Below, one piece after another: positions 28,572-38,261 of a DNA stretch of 64,000 nucleotides (position 1 is its first letter; every line of letters starts with the position of its first letter). This DNA is from Paludibacteraceae bacterium (lineage in GTDB: Bacteria; Bacteroidota; Bacteroidia; Bacteroidales; Paludibacteraceae). The notes under the pieces were generated by a model. It did not search any database. It worked only from the letters and a program-made list of their open reading frames with translations, and had not been told where the DNA came from. Location of the stretch: positions 1 to 64,000 of the forward strand of contig JAFVBR010000034.1 of the NCBI GenBank assembly GCA_017479885.1, read 5' to 3'. Position numbers and translations under genes: made by a program.

Positions 28572-31466
28572 TTATCTCAGCATAGGCGGTGGTCCTGTAG
28601 GTATTTTTCCTTTTGCAGGATCAGCACCTGACTCTATCATCTCCTGCATGAATGCAGCACCTCCTTTGGCTTTCATTCCTCCCATCCGGTTGAGTTTGTA
28701 AGTGAAGGTGAGCATGGCATAGGTGGGCAGGGTGTTGAAACGTTGGTATTGCACGTAGTTCTCACCTACTGTTTGAACTATGTTTTTTCTTTGATTAAGG
28801 AGGTCGGTGGCTTTCAGAGTGAGTGTGGCCAAGCCCCATGTTTTACTCAGCGAAGCATTCCACATTATTTCGCTTAGGTTACCCAACTGCTTGCCGTAGC
28901 CTATACGGTCAGTGTAGCCTATGTCTGTTGCAATCTCCCAATTACGTGGCAGATGGAAGGTGAGGTCGCCGGTAATAGACCAATTGAACACGTTGCTGCG
29001 AGTGGAAGTGAGGTTGTTGTGTGTGAAGGAGTAGTTGAAAGTACCGTGTACTCCGAGATCCACTATCTCATGGGTTAGTCTCAGTGTCACGTCTTCACCT
29101 ACTGTCACGTTGCCTGTTCGACTCTCGTCACCAAGTGTCCAAGTGTTTTCTTCTATAAGTTTTTCTATGTCAGCAGTTGGCATTTCGCGGGTAACATACG
29201 CAAGTCGCATGTTGTAGCCTACATTTGTACGCGTGTGAACCTGCATCAGTTTGTTTGCAAACGGAGTGTTGTACATGAAGTCGGCATAAACGGAGTAGGG
29301 TATTCCTTTGGCGTTGACTGTCTGTTGATAGAGTTTGCCTGTCTCGTCATAGATGCTGTTGCCAACCAATGCATCTTTTGTTATCGTGGCAAACAAACCT
29401 GTCATTATAGATGAGAACCGGTCTTGGTTGTACCTTGAATACATGAAGTTTATTCTATGTCGGAAAGCGGGTACGAGACTCAGGTTACCTACCGTCTCGT
29501 TCATTGCGTTGGAGTTGTCTTTCACCGGCTCCATCTGAGTGATGGTGGGTTGTTGTGAAGTTCCGCGGTAACGTACACGTGCAAACTCTTTCTTGCCGAA
29601 CTTGTATTTGAACATGGCATTCGGTGAGAAGTTATACACGCTTACCATAGTGTCACGTACGAGTCCGTTTCCGTATTTGGTGGTGCTGATAGTCTGTGAG
29701 GGATTGAAGCGCAGACCTGCTGACAAGTCAAAGTATTGCTCTATCCATTTGTAGTTTACTTCCAATGCTTCGGAGAAGAAACGGTTGTTGAGTGAGTTGG
29801 AGTAGTCCTCGTCAAGCACGGTCTTCTCTTCGTCAAGATACTGATTCTTTTCTGACCAACGATTGTTCTGATTGAAAGTGAGTGCTGTCTCAAGGAAGTG
29901 GTTGGTCTTCCATATAGGCTCTACGTATGACGCTTTTATCTCATAACTCAGAGCGTTTTGCGTTTTGTCAGTCCATTGGTTAACAGATGCAATAGGAGTG
30001 CTTGTGAATGACTTGTTGTCAGATTCATTGTGTGAGTCAGACACGGTATTCGTAAAGTTAACGTTACCGTTGAGTGTAAGAGTTCTGCCCGGTTTGAGGA
30101 ATTTGTGATTGTAGATGAGTTGCAGTTTGGCTCCTATCTCTCCTGATGTGCCTATGTTGCTTTGTTCACCAACAGTGGTCGTGTCTCCGTCGCGGAAATA
30201 GTCGTATGCCTTGTATAAATCGGTAAGAGAATGTGTGTATGATATTTCCGGCTTGAGTATCACTTTGTTCATTGAGTCAACCTGAAACTCAAATTCGAGT
30301 CTTGTTTTAGCATCCCATGTGCGTGACTGCTGCGAACTTGTGTCGTTCTGCTGATAAGTGTAGTCATCAGTCCACTGCTCTTTCTCCGACTTGGTACGTG
30401 TGTCGTTGTATGAATGGTTGAGTTGCATGTCTCCTCCGTAGAGATAGCCGTTTTTGCCTGCAATATTGGTGTTTACGCCAAGGTTCTCTGCCCACGTGAT
30501 TCCCGAGTTCTGTCCTCCCCATGGTCCTCTGCCGCGACCTGTGCGCAGTTCGTTGGTGTTGTTTGCACCTCCTATGATAGTGGTCTGACTCTCCCCCAAG
30601 AGAATATTGAGGAAGGCGTTTGCATTGTATCGGAAATCCTGACTGAAGAACTGAGTGGCTTTGTCTTTGGCATTACCAGAATAGTCGTAATGGAAAAGTT
30701 TCTCCTGATTATCTCCAATCAGATCAGCACCCAATCCTCCGTTGAAGTTGCCGAATAGGCCTTTCTTGCGGTCTTCTTTGAGTTTCAGGTTGATGATTCG
30801 CTCGGTGTCATCGTCTTCAAAACCTGTAAGTTTGGCCATGTCTGACTTCTCGTCTATCACCTGTATCTTGTCAATCATGTCGGCGGGAATGTTCTTGGTT
30901 GCAGCCTGTACGTCATCGCCGAAGAATTTCTTTCCGTCAATTCTAATTCCTGTTATCGACTCTCCGTTTACAGTCACGTTGCCTTCAGAGTCCACCTGCA
31001 CTCCATTCATCTTTTTCAGCAGGTCTTCCACCATGTCGGTTTCCTGCGTTTTGTATGCAGACGTGTTGTATTCGAGTGTGTCACCTTTGACTGTCATCTC
31101 AGCCGCTTTTCCTGTCACCTGCACTTCAGCAAGCCGCTGCACCGTCTCCTCAAGGCGTATGGTTTTAGCTTTTACGTCCTGAGAGTTGACTGTCACGCTT
31201 TGCACCGCCTCCTTGAATCCGACAGAGGAGACAATGAGTTTGTACTGACCGTTCTTTATGCCTGACATGCTGAAATTACCGTCGAAATCAGATTGGGCAC
31301 CTTGCACCATGGTAGAGTCGGAGCCATGATAGGAGAATAATCTTACTGTGGCCATCTCGACAATCTCGCCGCTTTGTTTGTTGACAATGTGTCCGCTGAC
31401 TGTGTATTGAGCAAACGCTATTATTGGGAAAACAATCAATAACAGACTTGATACCGCTTTCTTCAT
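28572..31466 (-). CDS. outer-membrane receptor-like beta-barrel with carboxypeptidase-regulatory domain
   Basis: 964 residues: signal peptide (1-19), a carboxypeptidase-D-regulatory-like domain (about 22-105; YTVSGHIVNKQSGEIVEMATV), a plug-like region (DMVEDLLKKMNGVQVDSEGN, ITGIRIDGKKFFGDD) and a large outer-membrane barrel of the OMP_b-brl_3 type. This architecture is common in Bacteroidales and differs from SusC in lacking a SusD neighbour and TonB box. The C-terminal 35 residues (MGGMKAKGGAAFMQEMIESG and a Pro-rich tail) extend past the barrel. Function not assignable. Confidence 0.8.
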   Translation of the reverse strand: MKKAVSSLLLIVFPIIAFAQYTVSGHIVNKQSGEIVEMATVRLFSYHGSDSTMVQGAQSDFDGNFSMSGIKNGQYKLIVSSVGFKEAVQSVTVNSQDVKAKTIRLEETVQRLAEVQVTGKAAEMTVKGDTLEYNTSAYKTQETDMVEDLLKKMNGVQVDSEGNVTVNGESITGIRIDGKKFFGDDVQAATKNIPADMIDKIQVIDEKSDMAKLTGFEDDDTERIINLKLKEDRKKGLFGNFNGGLGADLIGDNQEKLFHYDYSGNAKDKATQFFSQDFRYNANAFLNILLGESQTTIIGGANNTNELRTGRGRGPWGGQNSGITWAENLGVNTNIAGKNGYLYGGDMQLNHSYNDTRTKSEKEQWTDDYTYQQNDTSSQQSRTWDAKTRLEFEFQVDSMNKVILKPEISYTHSLTDLYKAYDYFRDGDTTTVGEQSNIGTSGEIGAKLQLIYNHKFLKPGRTLTLNGNVNFTNTVSDSHNESDNKSFTSTPIASVNQWTDKTQNALSYEIKASYVEPIWKTNHFLETALTFNQNNRWSEKNQYLDEEKTVLDEDYSNSLNNRFFSEALEVNYKWIEQYFDLSAGLRFNPSQTISTTKYGNGLVRDTMVSVYNFSPNAMFKYKFGKKEFARVRYRGTSQQPTITQMEPVKDNSNAMNETVGNLSLVPAFRHRINFMYSRYNQDRFSSIMTGLFATITKDALVGNSIYDETGKLYQQTVNAKGIPYSVYADFMYNTPFANKLMQVHTRTNVGYNMRLAYVTREMPTADIEKLIEENTWTLGDESRTGNVTVGEDVTLRLTHEIVDLGVHGTFNYSFTHNNLTSTRSNVFNWSITGDLTFHLPRNWEIATDIGYTDRIGYGKQLGNLSEIMWNASLSKTWGLATLTLKATDLLNQRKNIVQTVGENYVQYQRFNTLPTYAMLTFTYKLNRMGGMKAKGGAAFMQEMIESGADPAKGKIPTGPPPMLR

Positions 31467-31542
31467 ATATATATAAATAATGATGTACCTTAACTAATAT
31501 TTAATAAAGATTTATAATTACAATAATTGTGCCAATATTTTG

Positions 31543-31574
31543 TTGCAGATACAAAAAATATTCCGTAACTTTGC
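31543..31574 (+). promoter_or_regulatory. promoter for dksA-like/lspA operon
   Basis: TTGC (31543-31546), 19-bp spacer, TAACTTTGC (31566-31574), 46 bp before the start codon at 31621. Confidence 0.78.
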
Positions 31575-31620
31575 ACATTCAAACATACAACCCTAAACAA
31601 ATACAATAGACAATAAGTTT

Positions 31621-31995
31621 ATGGCAGAGAAAACACGTTATTCTGACGAAGAACTCGAGGAGTTTCGTCAGTTGATTAATGAGAAACTGGAGAAGGCTAA
31701 AGCCGAGTATGACCACTTGCGCCAGATGGTGGCTGGTGAAGGCAACGATGTGAATGACACTTCGCCTACATTCAAGGTGTTGGAAGAAGGGGCATCGGTG
31801 CTCAACAAGGAGGAGATGGGGCGTCTGGCTCAGCGGCAGATGAAGTATATACAAAACCTGCAGGCTGCTCTTATCCGTATTGAGAACAAAACCTATGGTA
31901 TTTGCCGTGTCACCGGAAAACTTATACCCAAGGAAAGATTACGCGCTGTTCCGCATGCTACTTTAAGCATCGAGGCGAAAGAACAAAGAAAGTAA
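31621..31995 (+). CDS. DksA/TraR-family regulator
   Basis: A 124-residue coiled-coil protein of the DksA/TraR family, which enters the RNA polymerase secondary channel. The coiled coil spans about residues 9-85; the terminal globule is YGICRVTGKLIPKERLRAVP. Only one Cys (in YGICRVTG) remains of the four zinc ligands of E. coli DksA, as in other Bacteroidales members. It is the first gene of an operon with lspA and DUF4296. Confidence 0.88.
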   Translation: MAEKTRYSDEELEEFRQLINEKLEKAKAEYDHLRQMVAGEGNDVNDTSPTFKVLEEGASVLNKEEMGRLAQRQMKYIQNLQAALIRIENKTYGICRVTGKLIPKERLRAVPHATLSIEAKEQRK

Positions 31996-32037
31996 TACTG
32001 CAGAGTATAGTAATACCATATCTACTAACGGTTAGCA

Positions 32038-32640
32038 ATGAATAAAAAGGCGCAAACCTGGCTTGTGGCAGGAATAATATTGTTGGTGCTGTTGATTGAC
32101 CAGTGCCTCAAGTTCTATGTGAAACTCAACTTCGCTCTCGGTGAAGCGCATGCTGTTTTTCCGTGGTTTCAGATTTGTTTTGTTGAAAACGACGGTATGG
32201 CTTTCGGCATTGAGTGGTTTGACAAAATGTTCCTCACTTTGTTCCGCATCATTGCTGTGGGGCTTTTCGGATGGTATATATACATGCTGATTAACAAACA
32301 GAAAACACGCACTTCGTATCTCGTGATGGTGGCATTGATTACTGCCGGAGCACTGGGCAATATCATTGACTGTTTGTTCTACGGACTGATTTTCTCGGAA
32401 TCTACGCCTTTGACGCTTGCCACATTGATGCCTGAAGGAGGAGGATATGCTCCGTTTTTCTATGGTAAAGTGGTTGATATGCTGTATTTCCCACTTATAC
32501 ACAACTCGGCTGGAGAAACATTGTTCTTTCGACCTGTATTCAATTTTGCTGACTCGTGTATCACTGTGGCAGTGATAGTGGTATTCCTGTTTTTCAGCAA
32601 AGATCTTAACAATTCCCTTACGAAGAAGAACACTGATTGA
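32038..32640 (+). CDS. lspA: lipoprotein signal peptidase II
   Basis: An inner-membrane aspartyl protease that cleaves prolipoproteins before the lipidated Cys. It has four hydrophobic segments; the catalytic Asp pair is in GNIIDCLFYG (about residue 118) and FNFADSCITV (about residue 177); the N-terminal signature is LLIDQCLKFYVK. At 200 residues it is longer than the E. coli enzyme (164) because of a periplasmic loop around residues 125-150, typical of Bacteroidetes. Several of its likely substrates (lipoproteins at 27427, 33291, 37176, 38258) are in this window. Confidence 0.93.
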   Translation: MNKKAQTWLVAGIILLVLLIDQCLKFYVKLNFALGEAHAVFPWFQICFVENDGMAFGIEWFDKMFLTLFRIIAVGLFGWYIYMLINKQKTRTSYLVMVALITAGALGNIIDCLFYGLIFSESTPLTLATLMPEGGGYAPFFYGKVVDMLYFPLIHNSAGETLFFRPVFNFADSCITVAVIVVFLFFSKDLNNSLTKKNTD

Positions 32641-32644
32641 ACGA

Positions 32645-33226
32645 TTGAATTATAAGTCGCTGTTCTATATTGGTTTGATGTTGTGCGCGCTATTGATGTC
32701 TGCATGCACTTTGCGTCCGAAAAATGTACTCCCCAAGAGTAAAATGACGGAGGTATTGTATGATTTGCACAAAACCGACGGGGTGGTGTTTGTGAAAGGA
32801 TGCAATTATAATCATGATGAAGAACTGAAAAAATACTACGAATCCACTCTTCTTAAGCATGGGGTAACACAGGCACAGTTTGATTCATCGCTCGTATGGT
32901 ACACCGACAATCCAAAACGTTTTAACAAAATATACCCTAAGGTTGTCAAGCGCTTGCAGGATGAACTGGATACATATTCATGGCTTGACAAGGAAAAGGA
33001 CAGGAAGAAACTCAAGCCCGAGGATATAGCTCCTTATAATCTTGATAGCCTTGCTCTCGCATTTCGCAGTCAGTTGCCTTTATGTTTCTCTGTCAAGGCT
33101 CTTGATTCGCTTGAAAGAGATGCTGCGCTTTTCTACATTTTCCCTCAAGAGACTATTGACAGTCTCTCGCTTGTTCTCACTCAGCAATTGGATTCCATTC
33201 ACAGGGCTGAACTTGCACAAGAATAA
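32645..33226 (+). CDS. DUF4296 lipoprotein
   Basis: 193 residues with a lipoprotein signal: MNYKSLFYIGLMLCALLMSAC, Cys21. The body, starting NVLPKSKMTEVLYDLHKTDG, matches the Bacteroidetes family DUF4296, which often follows lspA. The start is a TTG at 32645, 4 bp after lspA; an internal ATG at 32678 would leave no basic residue before the hydrophobic core. No function known to me. Confidence 0.75.
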   Translation: MNYKSLFYIGLMLCALLMSACTLRPKNVLPKSKMTEVLYDLHKTDGVVFVKGCNYNHDEELKKYYESTLLKHGVTQAQFDSSLVWYTDNPKRFNKIYPKVVKRLQDELDTYSWLDKEKDRKKLKPEDIAPYNLDSLALAFRSQLPLCFSVKALDSLERDAALFYIFPQETIDSLSLVLTQQLDSIHRAELAQE

Positions 33227-33227
33227 A

Positions 33228-33261
33228 GCGTATAGGCAGTAACATGTTACAACCTATACGC
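33228..33261. terminator. bidirectional hairpin between convergent genes
   Basis: GCGTATAGG and CCTATACGC pair perfectly and enclose a second stem GTAAC/GTTAC. It lies between the ends of the DUF4296 gene (plus) and the GH13 gene (minus) and can serve both. T-runs are weak. Confidence 0.6.
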
Positions 33262-33290
33262 CTATTAAGTGTTGATAAGACTGTTTGTTC

Positions 33291-34619
33291 TTATTTCTTA
33301 CTGTATATAAGCCATTCCCAGGGGCGAAGAGTTATCTCGTCCTGCTCGCCTATGGTAACCGGCATACCGCAGATGCAGGTATAATCGCCGGCGTAGTCGG
33401 CAGTGTTGAGCGTGAATGTCTGTTGTTCGGGTGAGAAATTGAAAATACCAAGAACAGTATTGTCTCCGAGGCTGCGTGCGCAAGCGAAGATGCAGTTGTT
33501 ATCACATTCGATGCGTGTCATGGGTGCACCCATCTCAGGAGAGAAGAGAGCGGGGTTTTGTTTCCGTGTACGGTTGAGGTCCTGATACATGGCAAACTGG
33601 TGAACATGCCTGCGAGCGATTGAATCTTTCTCGAAGAACTGCAGCCTGTGGTCATTGGCATATTCTTGTCCGGTATAGATAAGCGGCATGCCGGGTACGA
33701 TATATGTGAAGGCTGCCATAGCATCAGAAGCTTTGCCCATGCGTTCGAACTCGGTGCCATTCCATGAGTTTTCGTCATGGTTGGAGGTGAAGTTCATGCG
33801 GATTGCATAGGGCATGAAGGCAGTGTCTGCTTTCTGGAAATAATCCCAGAGATCATTGACTGTCTTCTTCTGTTGTGCGACTGCGTTCATGAGGTTGTGA
33901 AGTTCCCAACCGTAGTACATATCAAAAGCCGATACTGTATGGTCGGGTTGTTCTGCTTCAGCGAGAGTGAAGAGTCCCGGGTAGTCTTTGCGCAGTTCAC
34001 CGAAAGCATCCTCCCAAAAGTCGGTAGGCACCTCCATAGCTACATCGCATCTGAATCCGTCAATACCGATAGAGTCGAGCCACCAGCGCATAGAGCGTTT
34101 CATCTCAGCGCGCATATCCTGATTGTCGTAATTGAGTTTGGATATATCTGTCCAGTCATACTGCACCATAAGGTTTCCGAGTGAGTCACGATAGTGCCAG
34201 CCGGGGTTCTGTGTCCACTTGGAGTCGGGTGCGGTGTGATTGGCAACCCAGTCGAGAATGACATACATGTCAAGTTGGTGTGCTTTGTTGAGGAAACTTA
34301 CGAAGTCTTCTCTTGTTCCGAACTCAGGGTTGAAATCGCAATAGTCTTTGATAGAGTAGTAACTGCCGAGTGTACCTTTCCGTGTTATTACTCCGATAGG
34401 TTGAATGGGCATAACCCAGATAATGTCAACGCCGAGTGCCTTGAGGGTCGGCAGTTGTGCTTCAGCTGCGGCGAAAGTGCCTTCGGGTGTGAACTGACGT
34501 GTGTTGAGTTCGTAGATAGTGGCATCGTAAGCCCACGGAGTGTGGATGGTTTCTGTTTTCTTGGTGCACGCTGCCAAGGCTGCCATGGCAAGTGCGAGAA
34601 TGAAGATTTTGTTTTTCAT
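33291..34619 (-). CDS. GH13 alpha-amylase-family lipoprotein
   Basis: A surface or periplasmic alpha-glucan hydrolase. The 442-residue protein has a lipobox (LAMAALAACT, Cys18) and a (beta/alpha)8 GH13 domain: region I DWVANHT (about 123-129), nucleophile Asp192 in GFRCDVAME, acid/base Glu221 in LAEAEQP, transition-state Asp282 in TSNHDENSW. A short C-terminal beta domain follows. It is the last gene of the operon from the promoter at 43574. Linkage specificity is not determined. Confidence 0.88.
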   Translation of the reverse strand: MKNKIFILALAMAALAACTKKTETIHTPWAYDATIYELNTRQFTPEGTFAAAEAQLPTLKALGVDIIWVMPIQPIGVITRKGTLGSYYSIKDYCDFNPEFGTREDFVSFLNKAHQLDMYVILDWVANHTAPDSKWTQNPGWHYRDSLGNLMVQYDWTDISKLNYDNQDMRAEMKRSMRWWLDSIGIDGFRCDVAMEVPTDFWEDAFGELRKDYPGLFTLAEAEQPDHTVSAFDMYYGWELHNLMNAVAQQKKTVNDLWDYFQKADTAFMPYAIRMNFTSNHDENSWNGTEFERMGKASDAMAAFTYIVPGMPLIYTGQEYANDHRLQFFEKDSIARRHVHQFAMYQDLNRTRKQNPALFSPEMGAPMTRIECDNNCIFACARSLGDNTVLGIFNFSPEQQTFTLNTADYAGDYTCICGMPVTIGEQDEITLRPWEWLIYSKK

Positions 34620-34638
34620 ATTGATATGTAGTTGAGTG

Positions 34639-37092
34639 TTATAGTTGTATTTCTGCTTCTTTTATTCCTTCGGATGTGACTTTGACTTTGGGATGTCCTT
34701 GAATAATGACGGTTAGTTGTCCGGCAAATGCCTTCTGTAGGTTGCTTTGGAATGGTATGAGGCATGCGGCGTCACCATTGGCAGCACCGAGCATCTTGCC
34801 ATTGCCGGAGAGGGATATGTTTACGGAGTTGTCGGCGAGAGGGCAGAGGTTGCCATCGAAGTCGCATATACGTATGCGCAGGTAAGTGAGCGAGCCGCAT
34901 TGTTCGGGCATAAGCTCGACATAGAACGGTTCGCCTGCAGTGTGCATATACTCGGTGAGTGCAGGTTTGCCCAGCTCGTCGTATGCAATAGCCTTTAGTT
35001 CGCCTTCCTCAAATGGTACGTTGTCCCAGATGAGTCTGTATCGTCGGCAGCGTCCCCATACTGAATCTGCCTGTGCTTCTTGTTTGGTAAGGAAATGTTG
35101 TCTGCCAAGCGAGCGTCCGTTGATGAAGAGTTCTGCTTCCGGGTAGTCGGTATATACCATGACGGGCAGAGTGTCTGTTTCCTGCCAGTTCCAGTGGGGG
35201 AGCAGATGCAGTGTATGCGAGCGCTTGTTCCACTGACTGCGATAGAGCCAATAACGGTCTTTAGGAATTGATGCGAGGTCGATGATACCGAAGTAGGAGG
35301 AGTGAGAAGGCCATGCGTCGGTGTCGTAAGGTGACGGTTCACCGAGATAGTCGAAACCAGTCCATACGAATTGTCCGATAGTCCATGGGTAGTCGTCCAT
35401 ATTGGCGAAGTCATCGTCAGGAATATTACTCCACGGGCAGAATTCGAGGTCGTAGGATGAGCATTGGTTGGTACGGGTATCTCCCCCCGGGACGGGTACG
35501 TTGCATACTTTGTCGTTGTTGTCTTTGACTGCAGGCAGTTTATAGATACCACGGCTGCTTACGGTAGATGCAGTCTCGGAACCAAGAACAAGTTTTTGCG
35601 GAGTGGCGTCGTAAATCTCTTGGTATCTATGGGCACGATAGTTGATTCCAACGACCTGCATTACATTAGCGAATCCGTTCTCGAGAACACAGTCTACTCC
35701 GTCCATACCGCAAGTGACAGGTCGTGTGCCATCTTCACGAGTGCATATATCTTGCAGGAATCTGGCTATCTTGTATCCTTCAGGTTCGCATTGGGTAGGT
35801 ACTTCGTTGCCGATAGACCACATGACGACAGACGGGTTGTTGCGGAAATGGCGGAGCATATTTATCATATCACGCTCTGCCCATGTTAGTGTCTGCCCCT
35901 CCTCGACTTTCTCGAAAAAGCGGTTATAACCATTTTTGCACTTTCCCCATTCCCATTCGTCGAAAGGCTCAACCATAAGCATGAAGCCGAGAGAATCAGC
36001 AAGTTCAACGAGTTCGGGTGCGGGCATATTATGACTTGTCCGTATGGCATCGCATCCCATATCTCGTAGCATCAGCAGTTGGTGCCGGATAGCGTCTTTG
36101 ATGGCAGCGGCACCGAGAGGTCCGAGGTCATGGTGGAGACAGACGCCACGAAATTTGCGCACTTCGCCGTTAAGGAGAAAACCGCTGTCGGGAATAATCT
36201 CGACAGAGCGAATGCCGAAAGTCTGCTCATATACATCGCGGAGTTGTTTGCCTTCGAAAAGTGAGAAGCGTGCGGTATATAGGTTGGGACTTTCAGGTGA
36301 CCAAAGGTGGGGATAGTTGATGGTCAGCACCTGACTGATGGTATTGCTTTTCTTGGGATTTAGCGTACGCGAAGTAGAAGTGACGAGTCTGCCTTGCAGC
36401 AGTATCTCGGTGCGCATGACAATGGTTTTCTCGTATTTGGTGTCGATACGGGTATTGATATGCATAAGAGCGGAGTTGTGCACATTCTGTTTCTTGCGTA
36501 TCTCTTTGGTCTGAATCTGTACTCCCCACACAGGAATATGCGTGTCATCTGTTTGAATGAGATGCACATTCCGATAGAGACCTGCGCCCGGATACCATCG
36601 GCTTGACTCGGGCCGGTTCTCAAGTCTGACAGCAATCTCGTTGCCACCTTTATAAAGAAAAGGAGTGAGGTCAACAAAGAAAGCGTTGTAGCCATAGGGC
36701 CAGAACTCTACTTGTTTGCCGTTGACAAATACTTGCGCTTCGGACATGGCACCGTCGAAGAGCAGAGTGACATTGTCAGCAAACGGAGGACGGAGTGTAG
36801 TCCGATACCATGCAGCACCAACGTATGGCAAACCGCCTGTTCTGCCTGTTCTTACAGAGGGTTCTTCGCTACCGTTCTGAGTAATGGCAACATTCTGCAG
36901 GTCATTATCTCGTGAGAAAGGACCGGTGATAGCCCAGTCGTGGGGAATGGTTACCTGTTGCCAACCGAACTCAGGCATAGTGTTGGGTGTCTGCTCCATA
37001 CAGAACTGCCATTCAGTTAGCAGAGTCTCGGTTCGTTCAGCGAAAGCACAGACAGAGATAAGGGCAAGACAGAGAAAAGTTAATTTTTTCAT
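34639..37092 (-). CDS. GH2 beta-galactosidase with DUF4982-like domain
   Basis: An exo-glycosidase, 817 residues with a signal peptide (1-18). Domain order: GH2 sugar-binding (about 25-185; WYRTTLRPPF, RWYPGAGLYRNVHL), immunoglobulin-like (about 190-300), TIM barrel (about 300-600) with acid/base Glu430 in WSIGNEVP and nucleophile Glu506 in LGSETAS, then a DUF4982-type region (about 620-690) and a final beta domain. Placement next to a GH53 endo-galactanase suggests it trims galacto-oligosaccharides to galactose; GH2 enzymes can also be mannosidases or glucuronidases. Confidence 0.85.
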   Translation of the reverse strand: MKKLTFLCLALISVCAFAERTETLLTEWQFCMEQTPNTMPEFGWQQVTIPHDWAITGPFSRDNDLQNVAITQNGSEEPSVRTGRTGGLPYVGAAWYRTTLRPPFADNVTLLFDGAMSEAQVFVNGKQVEFWPYGYNAFFVDLTPFLYKGGNEIAVRLENRPESSRWYPGAGLYRNVHLIQTDDTHIPVWGVQIQTKEIRKKQNVHNSALMHINTRIDTKYEKTIVMRTEILLQGRLVTSTSRTLNPKKSNTISQVLTINYPHLWSPESPNLYTARFSLFEGKQLRDVYEQTFGIRSVEIIPDSGFLLNGEVRKFRGVCLHHDLGPLGAAAIKDAIRHQLLMLRDMGCDAIRTSHNMPAPELVELADSLGFMLMVEPFDEWEWGKCKNGYNRFFEKVEEGQTLTWAERDMINMLRHFRNNPSVVMWSIGNEVPTQCEPEGYKIARFLQDICTREDGTRPVTCGMDGVDCVLENGFANVMQVVGINYRAHRYQEIYDATPQKLVLGSETASTVSSRGIYKLPAVKDNNDKVCNVPVPGGDTRTNQCSSYDLEFCPWSNIPDDDFANMDDYPWTIGQFVWTGFDYLGEPSPYDTDAWPSHSSYFGIIDLASIPKDRYWLYRSQWNKRSHTLHLLPHWNWQETDTLPVMVYTDYPEAELFINGRSLGRQHFLTKQEAQADSVWGRCRRYRLIWDNVPFEEGELKAIAYDELGKPALTEYMHTAGEPFYVELMPEQCGSLTYLRIRICDFDGNLCPLADNSVNISLSGNGKMLGAANGDAACLIPFQSNLQKAFAGQLTVIIQGHPKVKVTSEGIKEAEIQL

Positions 37093-37175
37093 TGTGATTA
37101 GTGTGAGAAGTGGCTTCTGTTGTTTTTAAGTTGTTCAAGTGTCTTAAGTATCATAAATACCTTAAGTCTTCAAGA

Positions 37176-38261
37176 TTATTCAAGCATCAGTTTGAGTGCC
37201 TGCTGAGGGCGCCCGTCGTTGGTGAAAGCTCCCATCTCGTATGGTCCCCATCCGAGTGCATCGTATTCACGGGGTTTCCAGCCGTTGAATACCTGCGGTT
37301 CCCAGTAGAACACTCCTGCGCATACACCTGTTGCCTGCATGCGGTTGAGGAAATCCTGCATAACGACAGCCGACAACTCTTCCTCAGCAGAAACCATGCC
37401 AACCTCTGCTATCATCACTTTTCCACCAAATTCTTCGGCAAGCCTTTTGACATTTGCCTCGGCGAGAGTGTTCATCTCCTGCCAAGGTTTATGACACCAA
37501 TAGAACATCATAGGGTAGTGACTGAGTCCAATCATGTCGAACTTGCCTCCGTTGTCCTGCAGACGGTGATAGAATGCGGTGTTGTCGAGATACGCATTGT
37601 CGTGGTGCACAATGACAATAGCATCAGGAAAAACTGATTTTACGGCATCGTAGCCCGCAGAAGTGAGCATGGCGTAGCGCTGCCAACCCCCTTCGCAGTC
37701 AGAGAGCGTGCTGTCAGATTGCAGAACCTGCGTTCTGCCCATGGGCCAGAGCATACCGTAGGTAGTCTCGTTGCCGACCTGTACCCACTCAGGGTTGACA
37801 CCTGCCTCACGAAGTGCAGTGAGTACTTCGACGGTATGGTCAGTTACTGCCTGACACATTTGTTCGAGGTCGTAGTTCTGCCATTCAGCCGGAACAGTCT
37901 GATTACTCGGGTCGGCAAAATTGTCGGAATAGTGGAAATCAATCATGATGCGCTGCCCGAGTGCAGTGGCTCTAACGGCTTTGGCAACGACGTCAGGCTT
38001 GTTGCACCAGCCTGTAGTATGATTGACCCAAACGCGCAGGCGCACAGCATTCATACCGAGCGAACGCAGCAAGGCGATACACTCCTGAGGTTCTCCGTTG
38101 TCGTTGTAGAATAGTACACTGTCGCGCTCTTGTTCGGTAAGCCATGAGAGGTCAGCACCTTTGGCATAAGTGCCGCGCGGGGAATCTGTTGCGGGTTTGC
38201 CGGTGCATGCACAGAAAGCAACAGAGACAACAGCAAACAGCAGATAGAAAGTTTTTTTCAT
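37176..38261 (-). CDS. GH53 arabinogalactan endo-beta-1,4-galactanase
   Basis: Cleaves beta-1,4-galactan, the side chain of pectin rhamnogalacturonan I. The 361-residue protein is a probable lipoprotein (Cys17/Cys19 in AFCACTG). Family hallmarks: KGADLSWLTEQE (34-45), MNAVRLRVWVN (70-80), MIDFHYSDNFADP (106-118), acid/base Glu165 in VQVGNETTYGMLWP, and nucleophile Glu286 in MIAEVGM. Its start codon overlaps the stop of the upstream GH13 gene by 4 bp. Confidence 0.9.
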   Translation of the reverse strand: MKKTFYLLFAVVSVAFCACTGKPATDSPRGTYAKGADLSWLTEQERDSVLFYNDNGEPQECIALLRSLGMNAVRLRVWVNHTTGWCNKPDVVAKAVRATALGQRIMIDFHYSDNFADPSNQTVPAEWQNYDLEQMCQAVTDHTVEVLTALREAGVNPEWVQVGNETTYGMLWPMGRTQVLQSDSTLSDCEGGWQRYAMLTSAGYDAVKSVFPDAIVIVHHDNAYLDNTAFYHRLQDNGGKFDMIGLSHYPMMFYWCHKPWQEMNTLAEANVKRLAEEFGGKVMIAEVGMVSAEEELSAVVMQDFLNRMQATGVCAGVFYWEPQVFNGWKPREYDALGWGPYEMGAFTNDGRPQQALKLMLE